This document shows positions 52,672-61,976 of a stretch of 64,000 nt of DNA, piece by piece. Within the stretch, counting starts at the first letter, position 1; the number at the start of each line of letters is the position of its first letter. The position numbers were made by a program, and so were the translations under genes. The stretch spans positions 248,001 through 312,000 of the forward strand of contig NZ_PYGD01000005.1 in NCBI RefSeq assembly GCF_003014535.1, written 5' to 3'. Under the pieces are notes generated by a model. That model was not told the DNA's origin and ran no database searches. It saw nothing but the letters and a program-made list of their open reading frames with translations. The stretch comes from Taibaiella chishuiensis. GTDB taxonomy: Bacteria; Bacteroidota; Bacteroidia; Chitinophagales; Chitinophagaceae.

Positions 52672-55440
52672 ATGCGCATTTTATTACTTCTTTTTATCGG
52701 CCTCCTGCCTACCGGTACCATCGCCCTGGCAGGCACTATTAAAGGCCGGGTTACTGAAAGCGAAAGCGGCGAAACAGCAGTAGGCGCCAGCATCAGCATT
52801 AAAGAAAATGCTATTTATAATACTGTTGCGGGGCTCGACGGTTCTTTCGAAATCAAAGGCATCCCGGCGGGTACTTATACCCTTCAGATCGCCTACCTGG
52901 GCACGCAACCTGCCGAACGCTCCATTACCCTTACCGAAGCCGGGCCACTGTCCCTTAACGTTACGATATCTCAACGCCAGGGCCAGCAGTTGAGCGAAGT
53001 AGTGATCGGCGATAAAAAAGACGGGGGTAGCGAAAATACCGCACGCAACCTGGAGCAGAAGGCCGACCAGGTTATGAATATCGTATCGGCCAAAGCCATC
53101 CAGATCTCTCCCGACATCACCGTGGCCAACGTGATCCAGCGCGTATCGGGTGTATCGATAGAACGCAACAGCAACGGCGATGGCCAGTTTGCGATCCTGC
53201 GCGGTATGGATAAACGCTATAACTATACGATGGTGAACGGCGTAAAAATTCCCAGTCCCGACGATAAGTACCGTTATGTACCACTCGATATCTTTCCCGC
53301 CGAGCTGCTGGACCGGCTCGAAGTCTATAAATCATTAACACCCGATATGGAAGGCGATGCCGTAGGCGGCGCCGTAAATATGGTGATGAAAGACGCCCCG
53401 GGACACCTTACCCTCAGCGCCAACCTTGCTACCGGTTACAGCGAGCTCTTTATGAACAGGGATTTCCAGGGTTATGCCTCCGGCAAAGTGAATAAAGAAA
53501 GCCCCTGGGAGGCCAATGGCAAAGCTTATAAAGCCACCATGAAGGATTTCCCGGCCACCACGCTCGACTATTCCAATAAAAAACCGATGCCCAATATCAT
53601 CGGTGGCCTGGCCATCGGCAACCGCTTCTTCCGGAATAAACTGGGGGTGATCGTTGCGGGCAGCTACCAGAATACCTACCGCGGCGCCAACAGCACCCTG
53701 TTCGACCAGGAAACGGTGGGCACCTATTCGGTAGTAAGCCTTACGAAGAAAAAAGATCGCTTTTATTCAGAACAACAGGTACGCAGCGGCGTACACGTAA
53801 AATTGGATTACAACATAAACAGCCGGCACCAGATCCGCTGGTACAATGCCTATCTCGGTTTGAACAACGTACAGGTAAGAGACGAGGCGGGTAAAGCCCT
53901 GAACTACGGCCAAAGCGGCGATACGGCTACCCTCTCGCTCAGCACCAGGTCCAGGCTTACCCAACAGCGTATCTATAACAGTACCCTGCAGGGCAAACAC
54001 CAGCTGGGCGAGCGTTTCAAGGCCGACTGGTCGGCGGTATATTCCAAAGCCACCAATGCAAGACCGGAGAACAACCTGGTAAGCCTGAATGGCTTCGAGG
54101 TATACGGCCGGCAATACACGACTTTCCCGAGCGGCATGTCGCGGCGCTGGGAGCACAATTCCGACCGGGACCTTGCCGGTTACCTCAACCTTACCTATAG
54201 CCATAACCTGGGCGGCCTGTCGCTGGAATGGAAGGCCGGCGGTCTTTATCGCGACAAAGCACGCGACAACTTCAGCATCAATTACGACTTTAAACCGGTT
54301 AATACTTTCGACCGGTACGGTACCGACTTCAACACCTATGATGAAATACAGTGGAATGCAGGCTCCTCGGCCGTGAACCCCGCTGCCACCTATACCGCTT
54401 ACGAACGGGTAGCCGCCGGTTACCTGCAGTTCAGGATCAACAGCGACCGCATGGAACTGACCGGTGGCGCCAGGGCCGAACATACCAACCAGGGCTATCA
54501 TATGACTTATCCGGTAATTACCGAACCGCATCCCGACGGCGAACAGCAGTATACCAACCTGCTGCCTTCGCTGAGTTTCAAATACAAGGCCGGCAGCAAA
54601 ACCAATGTGCGCGCCTCTTATTTCAGGAGCATCAACCGTCCCGGCTTTTCGGAGATCGTACCTTATAAAATCGTAAACGAAGATTACCAGGAGCGCGGTA
54701 ATTATTACCTGCAACATGCCGTAGCAGATAACGCAGATGTGCGGTACGAATGGTTTCCGCATGCAGGCGAATCGTTTATGGCCGGCGCCTTTTACAAACG
54801 TATCCAGAACCCGATTGAGTTTACCCTGCAACAGGACTCCACCCGCGGCCAGGATGTATACTATGGTCCACGCAACTGGGGCACTGCGCATAACTTCGGT
54901 ATAGAGCTCGACTTTATAAAATACTTCAATAAGATCGGTATTAAGGGTAATTATACCTATACCCATTCCGCCATCACTACGCCCAAGGCGCAACGGGTAA
55001 ACAATACAGACGGTTCGCCGGGCACCCATCTCGAATACCCCGACCAGACACGCCCGCTTTATGGACAGGCGGCGCATATCGCCAACCTGTCACTGTTGTA
55101 CAAGGATGTGAAGCAAGGCTGGGATGCCCAGCTGGCGGGCAATTATACCGGAAAACGCATCGTGACTGTATCGCAGTTCCTCGACCGTGACATCTGGCAA
55201 AAGGCTTTTGTACAGCTCGATTTTTCAATAGAGAAAAAATTCAAACAACATTTCAGCGTGTTTGCCAAAGTGAACAATATCCTAAACACACCGATGGAAA
55301 CATTCATCATCGGTAAAACCAACTACGATCCTGCCAAATCCAATATCAATACCGAAGGGCAGGACCTGAACAGCAATACCCTGATCCAACGTGACTATTT
55401 CCAGCGGTCCTACCTGCTGGGCGTACGATATGCTCTTTAA
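52672..55440 (+). CDS. TonB-dependent receptor
   Basis: A 922-residue outer-membrane transporter. After the signal peptide (ending ALA-G), residues 21-110 are a carboxypeptidase-regulatory-like domain (GTIKGRVTESESGETAVGASISI...LDGSFEIKGIPAGTYTLQIAYLG). The plug follows (about 135-245: ITVANVIQRVSGVSIERNSNGDGQFAILRGMDKRYN...GGAVNMVMKD). The rest is the beta barrel with alternating aromatic strands, ending DYFQRSYLLGVRYAL, where a terminal aromatic/hydrophobic strand is typical. Phytase and a beta-helix protein follow, so uptake of an inositol phosphate or its breakdown product is the likely job. Confidence 0.9.
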   Translation: MRILLLLFIGLLPTGTIALAGTIKGRVTESESGETAVGASISIKENAIYNTVAGLDGSFEIKGIPAGTYTLQIAYLGTQPAERSITLTEAGPLSLNVTISQRQGQQLSEVVIGDKKDGGSENTARNLEQKADQVMNIVSAKAIQISPDITVANVIQRVSGVSIERNSNGDGQFAILRGMDKRYNYTMVNGVKIPSPDDKYRYVPLDIFPAELLDRLEVYKSLTPDMEGDAVGGAVNMVMKDAPGHLTLSANLATGYSELFMNRDFQGYASGKVNKESPWEANGKAYKATMKDFPATTLDYSNKKPMPNIIGGLAIGNRFFRNKLGVIVAGSYQNTYRGANSTLFDQETVGTYSVVSLTKKKDRFYSEQQVRSGVHVKLDYNINSRHQIRWYNAYLGLNNVQVRDEAGKALNYGQSGDTATLSLSTRSRLTQQRIYNSTLQGKHQLGERFKADWSAVYSKATNARPENNLVSLNGFEVYGRQYTTFPSGMSRRWEHNSDRDLAGYLNLTYSHNLGGLSLEWKAGGLYRDKARDNFSINYDFKPVNTFDRYGTDFNTYDEIQWNAGSSAVNPAATYTAYERVAAGYLQFRINSDRMELTGGARAEHTNQGYHMTYPVITEPHPDGEQQYTNLLPSLSFKYKAGSKTNVRASYFRSINRPGFSEIVPYKIVNEDYQERGNYYLQHAVADNADVRYEWFPHAGESFMAGAFYKRIQNPIEFTLQQDSTRGQDVYYGPRNWGTAHNFGIELDFIKYFNKIGIKGNYTYTHSAITTPKAQRVNNTDGSPGTHLEYPDQTRPLYGQAAHIANLSLLYKDVKQGWDAQLAGNYTGKRIVTVSQFLDRDIWQKAFVQLDFSIEKKFKQHFSVFAKVNNILNTPMETFIIGKTNYDPAKSNINTEGQDLNSNTLIQRDYFQRSYLLGVRYAL

Positions 55441-55478
55441 AAAATCCAATCCTTTACTTATTCTTTAAAAACCGACAA

Positions 55479-56744
55479 ATGAAACCGTTACATTTCGTGC
55501 TGACTACTGCAACCGCAGCCACTTTACTGTTTGCAAGCTGCAGCAACAAAGACAAGACCCCAACGCCGGAGCCCGGCGTAAACCCGGTAGACACCGCACT
55601 TTCGGGCAGTGTGTCCGGAACATGGACCAAAAACGGCACCTACCACGTTACCGGCGATATCATTATCCCCGAAGGTAAAAGCCTGACCATCGAAGCCGGC
55701 GCCAAAGTAATTTTCGATGCCAATACCAAACCTGAATTCCTGGTAAAAGGCAACCTGTACGCCGTGGGAACCGATGCTGCACCTATCCAGTTTACCGTAG
55801 AAGACAACAAAAAAGCTGCCTTCGGTATGAACTGGGGTGGTATTATGGGCGGTCCTACCTGCGGCGAGATCATCCTGGACCATTGTATTATCGAGCAGGG
55901 CGGTAACGCCACCACTGAAGGTTCGGCCTCTGTAGCCGCCGGTTTCTACAAAGCCGCTGCGGGCAACCGCGTACCGGTATTATGGTATGGCAACCCTTCG
56001 GGCAAACTGGTCGTTACGCATTGCACCATACGCAATTTCGGCGAAGACGGGTTCTATATCGAGGGTGGTAACGTAATCGTAGATCATAACATGATCTATA
56101 CGACCGGCGTGGATAACGGCGATGCGATCAATATCAAATCCGGTGTACATGCGGATGTGGCGTTCAATACCATATTCAGCCCCAATACCAATGCGCTGAA
56201 GCTGTCCAATTCCGGCGACCGTGCCGTTACCGCTTATGTATATGGTTATAACAATACCATTATCAATTGCGGCTGGAGAAGGGCTACCACCAAAGGCGGT
56301 TCTATCTGGGTAGAGAAAGGCGTTATCGTGGAACTGTATAACAACCTGCTGGTGAACGACCGCTTCGGTATCAAAAGAGATAAGACCAACACCGAAAACA
56401 CGGCTTCTAAATTTGGTCATACGCTTTACTTCGGCTACAACCAGACCACAGTAACGCAGTTCCAGCCTTCCGACGAAATCATTGCCGGCGCCAACGATGT
56501 GATCTCCGCTGCCGTAGGTGCTAACGATCCTAAATTTGTAAACTTCCCGTTGAGTACCGACATGGCCAGCGCTACCTTCAACACCGCCTGGGACTTCCAT
56601 ATCCAGGCCGGATCGCCTGCCCAGAACCATGGCAAAACCGACTTCAACAGCCACTTCATGACCAATGCGATCAGCTTTGGCAACGGTGCATCGTATAAAT
56701 CACCTGCAGCTGGCAGCTATATCGGCGCCTGGGATGTAAAATAA
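55479..56744 (+). CDS. right-handed beta-helix lipoprotein
   Basis: A 421-residue protein. Lipobox LFASC (Cys21). The body has repeated short strands with Asn and Gly turns: IIIPEGKSLTIEAGAKVIFDA, IILDHCIIEQGG, LVVTHCTIRNFGEDGFYIEGGNVIVDHNMIY, ADVAFNTIFSPNTNALKLSNSG, IVELYNNLLVNDRFGIKRD. This is the parallel beta-helix pattern of many surface-attached polysaccharide-binding or lyase-like proteins. No catalytic site recognised. It lies between the TonB receptor and the phytase, so it may bind or present the substrate at the cell surface. Confidence 0.78.
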   Translation: MKPLHFVLTTATAATLLFASCSNKDKTPTPEPGVNPVDTALSGSVSGTWTKNGTYHVTGDIIIPEGKSLTIEAGAKVIFDANTKPEFLVKGNLYAVGTDAAPIQFTVEDNKKAAFGMNWGGIMGGPTCGEIILDHCIIEQGGNATTEGSASVAAGFYKAAAGNRVPVLWYGNPSGKLVVTHCTIRNFGEDGFYIEGGNVIVDHNMIYTTGVDNGDAINIKSGVHADVAFNTIFSPNTNALKLSNSGDRAVTAYVYGYNNTIINCGWRRATTKGGSIWVEKGVIVELYNNLLVNDRFGIKRDKTNTENTASKFGHTLYFGYNQTTVTQFQPSDEIIAGANDVISAAVGANDPKFVNFPLSTDMASATFNTAWDFHIQAGSPAQNHGKTDFNSHFMTNAISFGNGASYKSPAAGSYIGAWDVK

Positions 56745-56818
56745 TTTTTCGCGTACCCGCCCTGTTCCCGGCGCCTGCAAACCGGGAACAGGGTTCCTGA
56801 ACAAATTCAATTGTAATT

Positions 56819-57895
56819 ATGAAACATATTGTGACACTCTGTGTTGCGGCATCGATAGGGTTTACAGCCTGCAACAGCAGTCATGCCGAAAAAACAGGCA
56901 AGGACAAACTACAGCCTGTTGCACCGGATGCCCTGAAACCCGCGGTGGTGACCGAAGCGATAAACTATGATACCGATGATCCCTGTATCTGGATCAACAG
57001 TAAAGACACGGCACAAAGCCTGGTGATCGGCACCGACAAGGACTCGGACGGCGGCCTTTTTGTCTTCAACCTGCAAGGCAAGATCGTGAATAAAGTAACC
57101 GGCCTGAAACGGCCCAATAACGTAGACCTGGCTTATGGCCTGCAACTTGGCGGTACGGCTACCGACTTTGTAGCCACTACCGAACGGGAAACGAACAAGC
57201 TGCGCCTGTTCCGTGTACCTGATATGACTCCGATCGATAACGGTGGCATCCCTGTGTTTGACGACAGCGAAGAAAAAGCGCCGATGGGCATATCGCTGTA
57301 TACCCGTGCTGCAGACCATGTTATATTCGCCATTGTGGGCCGCAAAACAGGACCTGCAGAAGGTTATCTCTACCAATACCGTCTGGAAGACGATGGCACC
57401 AGTCATGTAAAAGGCACGCTGGTACGTAAATTCGGCCGCTACAGCGGCAAGAAGGAGATCGAATCGATAGCGGTGGATAACGAACTGGGTTATGTTTATT
57501 ATTCAGACGAAACCTATGGCGTGCATAAATACTATGCCGATCCTGCTAAAGGCAATGAAGAACTGGCCTTGTTTGCCCGTACCGGCTTTATTTCAGACCA
57601 TGAAGGAATTTCGATCTATAAAACGGGCCCTGCTACCGGTTATATCCTGGTATCCAACCAACAGAAGAATACCTTTATGGTCTATTCGCGCGAAGGCAGC
57701 ACCGACAACGCCCAGGACCATCCGCTCCTGGCGGAAGTACCGGTAAGCACTATCGAATCCGACGGATCGGATGTAACGAATGTGGCGCTGGGCGCGCGGT
57801 TTCCCAAGGGTATGTTTGTAGCCATGAGTAACGGTAAAGTATTCCATTATTACGATTGGCGCGACATACAACGGATCATTGACCGTAAACATTAA
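56819..57895 (+). CDS. beta-propeller phytase lipoprotein
   Basis: A 358-residue enzyme that hydrolyses phosphates from phytate (inositol hexakisphosphate). Lipobox FTAC (Cys18). Family hallmarks: DTDDPCIWIN at 51-60, the NNVDLAYGL stretch, GRKTGPAEGYLYQY, KEIESIAVDNELGYVYYSDE (counterpart of the calcium-binding 'E.x.VDDEYG.LY.xEE' site), and SDHEGISIYK (counterpart of 'DIEGLTIYY'). It ends the operon with the receptor and beta-helix genes. The calcium-loading residues look intact. Confidence 0.9.
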   Translation: MKHIVTLCVAASIGFTACNSSHAEKTGKDKLQPVAPDALKPAVVTEAINYDTDDPCIWINSKDTAQSLVIGTDKDSDGGLFVFNLQGKIVNKVTGLKRPNNVDLAYGLQLGGTATDFVATTERETNKLRLFRVPDMTPIDNGGIPVFDDSEEKAPMGISLYTRAADHVIFAIVGRKTGPAEGYLYQYRLEDDGTSHVKGTLVRKFGRYSGKKEIESIAVDNELGYVYYSDETYGVHKYYADPAKGNEELALFARTGFISDHEGISIYKTGPATGYILVSNQQKNTFMVYSREGSTDNAQDHPLLAEVPVSTIESDGSDVTNVALGARFPKGMFVAMSNGKVFHYYDWRDIQRIIDRKH

Positions 57896-57932
57896 TACAG
57901 TTACCAGGACCAACAACCATAACCAAATACCC

Positions 57933-57956
57933 GGGGCTTTAACAAGCCCCTTTTTC
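57933..57956 (+). terminator. terminator of the phytase operon
   Basis: A stem GGGGCTT / AAGCCCC followed by TTTTTC. Confidence 0.8.
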
Positions 57957-58011
57957 TATGCAGTTAAAAGTGCAGCAACCGTGGCTATAAAGTAACGACA
58001 AACAGGCGTCG

Positions 58012-58500
58012 TTACTGCTTTTTAGCGATAAAACTGATGCGACCATTCGTTTCGAGTATAACTTTGTCTATACCCTCGAACGACTCCTGTTTCATTTCCA
58101 GGTGCAGGCTCTCCAGTAGGTCCGACTTACTGAGGTTTACCTGTTTCATCGCCTCATCCAGTAGCTTACCGTTTTCGAATAAGACCACCGCATTGCCTTT
58201 CAGCAAGCGGTTCAGCTCGTTATTACGCTCGGAAGCCCAGGCCAGCAGGCGGTTTACAACCACCATGACCCCGGAGGCTGCTATCGCCGAAAACAAAGGC
58301 GAAGCGCCTACCACGCCCCTCGCGAGCACCGCACCCAGCATGATAACGATCACGTTATCGAGCGCCGACTTCTGCCCGAATATACGAATGCCACCGACAC
58401 GCAGCAGGAGCAATGCCGCAAAAAAAACCAGGAGCGCCCTTAACATCATGGGTAAAGGGGCCAGCTGTTCGTCGGTATCCAGCAGTTGCGTAATAGTCAT
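58012..58500 (-). CDS. DUF421 (YetF-like) membrane protein
   Basis: A 162-residue protein with two to three hydrophobic segments in the first 85 residues (LRALLVFFAALLLLRVGGIRIFGQKSALDNVIVIMLGAVLARGVV), the DUF421 hallmark, then a small cytosolic alpha/beta domain (LLKGNAVVLFENGKLLDEAMKQVNLSKSDLLESL). Members are of uncertain function, some linked to spore or stress membranes. The 4-base overlap with the pyrophosphatase gene suggests co-translation. Confidence 0.85.
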   Translation of the reverse strand: MTITQLLDTDEQLAPLPMMLRALLVFFAALLLLRVGGIRIFGQKSALDNVIVIMLGAVLARGVVGASPLFSAIAASGVMVVVNRLLAWASERNNELNRLLKGNAVVLFENGKLLDEAMKQVNLSKSDLLESLHLEMKQESFEGIDKVILETNGRISFIAKKQ

Positions 58501-58997
58501 ATAGTTTGTTTACGGATTTTCTTCATGGCCTGTTTCGCGGTGAGGTAGGCGTGGGGTTCGAATACCTTGCCTTCCGCTGCATTGTAGTTGATAAAAAAGT
58601 ATTCCAACTCCTGTAACATCTTGGGAGGAACCTGTTTCCAGTCGCCCAGGCCGCGAAATACATCCGAGACCAGGGGAACGGCGACATAACGATCGTTTTC
58701 TTCCAAAGCCTGTCCCTTTTTACCCTGCCTCGCAGTAAAGCCGCCGATCAACCGGCATTGCATGGCAACACCCGGGAAACCAGGAAACTCGGATAGTACC
58801 AGGATATCCAGCGGATCGCCATCCTCGCCCCTGGTACCGGGTATAAAGCCAAAGTCATAAGGAAAGACCATACCGGCGGGCAGGATCTTTTTAATAAGAA
58901 AAAAACCGGTATCCTGCTGGTAAGCATATTTTTCACTGCTTCCCTTAGGTGTTTCGATCACCACATCGACCGGGTATAACTTATCGTTTTGTTTCAT
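58497..58997 (-). CDS. ppa: inorganic pyrophosphatase (family I)
   Basis: A 166-residue enzyme splitting pyrophosphate into two phosphates. The ATG at 58997 starts MKQNDKLYPVDVVIETPKGS; the longer frame is not conserved in character. Family I signatures: SSEKYAYQQDTGFF, the metal-binding GEDGDPLDILVLSE, and GKKGQALEENDRYVAVP. Cytosolic, Mg-dependent. The upstream 71-aa gene ends 98 bases before. Confidence 0.9.
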   Translation of the reverse strand: MKQNDKLYPVDVVIETPKGSSEKYAYQQDTGFFLIKKILPAGMVFPYDFGFIPGTRGEDGDPLDILVLSEFPGFPGVAMQCRLIGGFTARQGKKGQALEENDRYVAVPLVSDVFRGLGDWKQVPPKMLQELEYFFINYNAAEGKVFEPHAYLTAKQAMKKIRKQTI

Positions 58998-59095
58998 AGT
59001 ATTATACTTTAAGAGAGAGATAACAGGTAGCCTGTCGCCCTGACCGGTACTCCGGCAAACACTTATGAGCATAACAAAAGACGATTGCCAAGGGG

Positions 59096-59311
59096 TCAGG
59101 CGTTACCATAGAGATAAACGCTCATCTCATCCATGGCCAGTACGCCATTAACACATAACTGCATGATTACCGAACGGATCCTGTCATGAGCAAAACCGAG
59201 CCGGGCAAGTTCTTCCTCCAGCGCAGCAATAGGCATGCTGACTTCATACTCCTGCGCAACACGCATCCCTTTGGCTTTAAGGATATCCAGTATGATTGTT
59301 TCTATTTCCAT
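59096..59311 (-). CDS. small hypothetical protein (71 aa)
   Basis: Begins MEIETIILDILKAKGMRV and continues EVSMPIAALEEELARLGFAHDRIRSVIMQLCVNGVLAM. This helical pattern resembles a small winged-helix-like or ribbon-helix fold, but no family is certain. No signal peptide. Probably co-directional with the pyrophosphatase gene. Confidence 0.5.
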   Translation of the reverse strand: MEIETIILDILKAKGMRVAQEYEVSMPIAALEEELARLGFAHDRIRSVIMQLCVNGVLAMDEMSVYLYGNA

Positions 59312-59692
59312 AATTCATTTTATTACTTGCAACAGCGCAGGTATGGTTATCGCGAATCACAATGCCGGGGACAGGCTACAGGGATATACACAAAAAGCAT
59401 GCCCCTGCCCTATGCCTACTGGTAATCAAACCACTGAAAGGAAGTTGAAATGATTGCGTGTGCTGCATTACACGAAACAGGTATTTTTTTACACAAACAG
59501 CCACCTCATTACAGCAATGGTTCGGCACCCGGCACGCCGGGTTGAGCCGGGGAGAAAAATACGGATAGTGGGTAATATTCAGGATAGCATTACACACAGG
59601 GATTGTGGTACCCAACTGAAGATCAGCAACCATAGCGTACGGCACGTATTTTGGATGGTAACCATTATTGTTCATTTTCAAAATCTATAGTT

Positions 59693-60340
59693 ATGCCAAG
59701 CAACAATCAGCACACACGTTCGCAAAGCCGCAATGCCGGCCGTTCGGGAAACAGCCGTAACCGCTCCGCCCAGTATGAATGGGACGAGCGCCAGGACAAT
59801 GACTACGAAGAAGGTTACCGGGCCGGGTATGAGCAGGGCTACGAAGACGGGGATTCGGGTTACGATTATGACGACCAGTACGACGATGATTACGATAACG
59901 ACGAGGACTATGACAACGACTATGACGAAGAGGACGAGGACGAGGACGACTATGAGGATCGCGGTGACCGCGGACGGTCCGGTGGCCGTGGATTTGCAAG
60001 TATGAGCCGGGAAGAACGGAGCCGCATTGCGCGTATGGGCGGCCAGGCCTCGCACGGCGGCAGAGGCAATTCCGGGAACAGGGACAGCGGTGATAACCGC
60101 TCCCGTCGCGGATCTTCCGGCCAGGGATCTTCCATGCGCAATACATCTTCGGGAAGCCGCAGCAACTCCTCCGGCAACAGGGGCTCGTCCGGCAGATCGT
60201 CCGCTAATAGCGGCAATGGCGGGCGTACGGCTAAAAGGGGGTTTGCAGCCATGAGTAAAGAACAGCGTACCCGGATCGCCCGTATGGGCGGCCAGGCTTC
60301 GCATGGAGGCGGTCGTTCCTCCGGCAGCGGAAACCGTTAA
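59693..60340 (+). CDS. KGG-repeat stress-associated acidic protein
   Basis: A 215-residue protein of low complexity. Residues about 30-90 are an Asp/Glu/Tyr-rich tract (roughly half of these residues acidic). From about 99 and again from about 182 come two near-identical KGG-type units: GFASMSREERSRIARMGGQASHGG and GFAAMSKEQRTRIARMGGQASHGG. Between and after are Ser/Gly/Asn/Arg-rich linkers. KGG-motif proteins (YciG/GsiB type) are linked to general stress. The start at 59693 was preferred over an upstream ATG with a weak ribosome binding site. A terminator follows. Confidence 0.82.
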   Translation: MPSNNQHTRSQSRNAGRSGNSRNRSAQYEWDERQDNDYEEGYRAGYEQGYEDGDSGYDYDDQYDDDYDNDEDYDNDYDEEDEDEDDYEDRGDRGRSGGRGFASMSREERSRIARMGGQASHGGRGNSGNRDSGDNRSRRGSSGQGSSMRNTSSGSRSNSSGNRGSSGRSSANSGNGGRTAKRGFAAMSKEQRTRIARMGGQASHGGGRSSGSGNR

Positions 60341-60359
60341 CGATAATGGCAAAAACAAC

Positions 60360-60392
60360 AGAACAGCGGAAGGCATTCCGCTGTTCTTTTTA
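60360..60392 (+). terminator. terminator after the KGG gene
   Basis: A 12-bp stem, AGAACAGCGGAA / TTCCGCTGTTCT, followed by TTTTATT. It may also serve the convergent gene. Confidence 0.85.
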
Positions 60393-60420
60393 TTCTATAC
60401 CGTAATAAAATGGGAGCTCT

Positions 60421-60921
60421 TTACCAGGCATCGCCATTGACTTTCAGATAACCCGACAGCAGGCCTAGGACCAGGTGCACCGTCTGCAGGATTATCTCCT
60501 CAGGCGTACCGCTAAACGTGCGCCTTTCGGCAAACACCGGCGTTGCGCCTTTAACTATGCCCTGTACAAACATAGTACCGACGGGCTTTTCTGGTGTTTC
60601 GCTGCCACCCGGCGTCGTCAGTCCCGTAATACCGATATGAATATCGGCAGGTATGATCCGGCTTAAGCCCCGTGTTATCGCCTCAGTTACCTCGGCCGAC
60701 TCGGGCGTATAGGTATCAATCAGTCCGGCCGGCACACCCAGCACATCTTCTTTGATACAGGCATCGTAACACACGAGCCCGCCTTTGAGGAAACTGCCGG
60801 AATCGGGCGCCAGTGCAAACTCCGACATAATACGGCCGGCCGTAGCGCTCTCCGCAAAGGCTATCGTTACCTGCTGCTCCCGGAGCAATTGCGCACAATG
60901 TAAAAGATCTATATCCGCCAT
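60421..60921 (-). CDS. pncC: CinA C-terminal domain protein (nicotinamide-nucleotide amidase)
   Basis: A 166-residue stand-alone CinA-C domain. It contains TIAFAESATAGRIMSEFALAPDSGSFLKGGLVCYD, then EVTEAITRGLSR and IGITGLTTPGGSETPEKPVGTMFVQG, the core of the amidase that converts nicotinamide mononucleotide to nicotinate mononucleotide. It lacks the N-terminal CinA domain, which is normal for this group. It lies 39 bases downstream of the MscS gene, in the same direction. Confidence 0.88.
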   Translation of the reverse strand: MADIDLLHCAQLLREQQVTIAFAESATAGRIMSEFALAPDSGSFLKGGLVCYDACIKEDVLGVPAGLIDTYTPESAEVTEAITRGLSRIIPADIHIGITGLTTPGGSETPEKPVGTMFVQGIVKGATPVFAERRTFSGTPEEIILQTVHLVLGLLSGYLKVNGDAW

Positions 60922-60960
60922 AATAATTTTATTTTATTGTCGATAAATGGTCCTGCCCGT

Positions 60961-61734
60961 TTACAAAAGCCGGGCCTGCTTCAGCCGCTCCAGCAATCGT
61001 TCCTGCAGCAGAAGTTTTACATCCTGGAAACCGTGGGCATTAACCCATACATTGATATGCACCATATAACTGTCGCCCTGTAACTCACCGATACCAATAC
61101 GCTTCTTCGGTTCTCCCAGGGTACCTTCGGCCTGGTCTATGGTCTCTTCAATAATTGCCTTAACCTTGCTGAAATCAGCGCTGTTCGGGAATTTCAGGTT
61201 GATATCCAGCCGCCGGTCCCCTACCCGGCTGATGTTAACAATAACCTCGTTCGAGAGTTTGCTGTTGGGTAGAATAACCGTACGGTTATCGAACGTGGTA
61301 ACTATGGTATAAAAGATCTGGATAGAAGTAACCGTGCCTTCAAAGCCCTGGGCAACAATATTGTCGCCTACTTCGAAAGGTTTCAGCAACAGGATCAGAA
61401 TACCGCTGGCAAAGTTCTGCAGGGTGCCCGATAAGGCGAGGCCCGCAGCTACACCCATGGCTGCGACCAGGGCGGTAAAGAGGGTGATCGGTATACCTAC
61501 AATCTGCATAACGGCGAGGATAAGCAATACCCTCAATACCGTGGAAAGCAGGCTGATGAGAAAAGGCCGCACCGAAGGATTGACATTATGTTTACTGATA
61601 CGACGGCTCATGGACCGCGAAAGCAGGCCGATCAGCCAGAAGCCGGCAACCAGCACCAGTGCGCCCACAAGCATCCGCGGACCGTAATGCATTACCCAGG
61701 CATATAATTTATCATACCATAACTCCAAATTCAT
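60961..61734 (-). CDS. MscS-family mechanosensitive channel
   Basis: A 257-residue inner-membrane channel. Start ATG at 61734. There are three hydrophobic helices; the pore-lining third, VAAMGVAAGLALSGTLQNFASGILILLLKPF, contains the Gly/Ala pattern of MscS TM3. GDNIVAQGFEGTVTSIQIFYTIVTTFDNRTVILPNSKLSNEVIVN begins the cytosolic beta domain. It opens under membrane tension to release solutes. Shared unit with the CinA-C gene. Confidence 0.92.
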   Translation of the reverse strand: MNLELWYDKLYAWVMHYGPRMLVGALVLVAGFWLIGLLSRSMSRRISKHNVNPSVRPFLISLLSTVLRVLLILAVMQIVGIPITLFTALVAAMGVAAGLALSGTLQNFASGILILLLKPFEVGDNIVAQGFEGTVTSIQIFYTIVTTFDNRTVILPNSKLSNEVIVNISRVGDRRLDINLKFPNSADFSKVKAIIEETIDQAEGTLGEPKKRIGIGELQGDSYMVHINVWVNAHGFQDVKLLLQERLLERLKQARLL

Positions 61735-61907
61735 AAGCAGCTTATTTATCCGTATAACCAGCACGCAAAAGCGACCGATAATCTAACAACTAAGCCCGCA
61801 AAGAATTGTTCTGCAACCGGCCCTCTTTTAGGTTTTTTTTAAAGCTATGCGCAAGGGTAAATATTGCAGGAAAGCGTGCCTGAAGCTGCCCCGGCTATAC
61901 GACAAAA

Positions 61908-61953
61908 TAAAAAACGGACCCGTACAGCAAGCGCAACACTGTAACGGGCCCGT
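61908..61953 (-). terminator. terminator of the DUF4142 gene
   Basis: Read on the minus strand: ACGGGCCCGT and CAG pair with CTG and ACGGGTCCGT, followed by TTTTTTAT. It lies just downstream of the minus-strand DUF4142 gene. Confidence 0.7.
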
Positions 61954-61976
61954 ACCGGATATTCACCAATCCGAAG

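Noticed and set aside
53767-55077. A 436-codon minus-strand frame inside the TonB receptor gene
   Set aside because: Antisense to a clear TonB-dependent receptor; no family features and no start signal.
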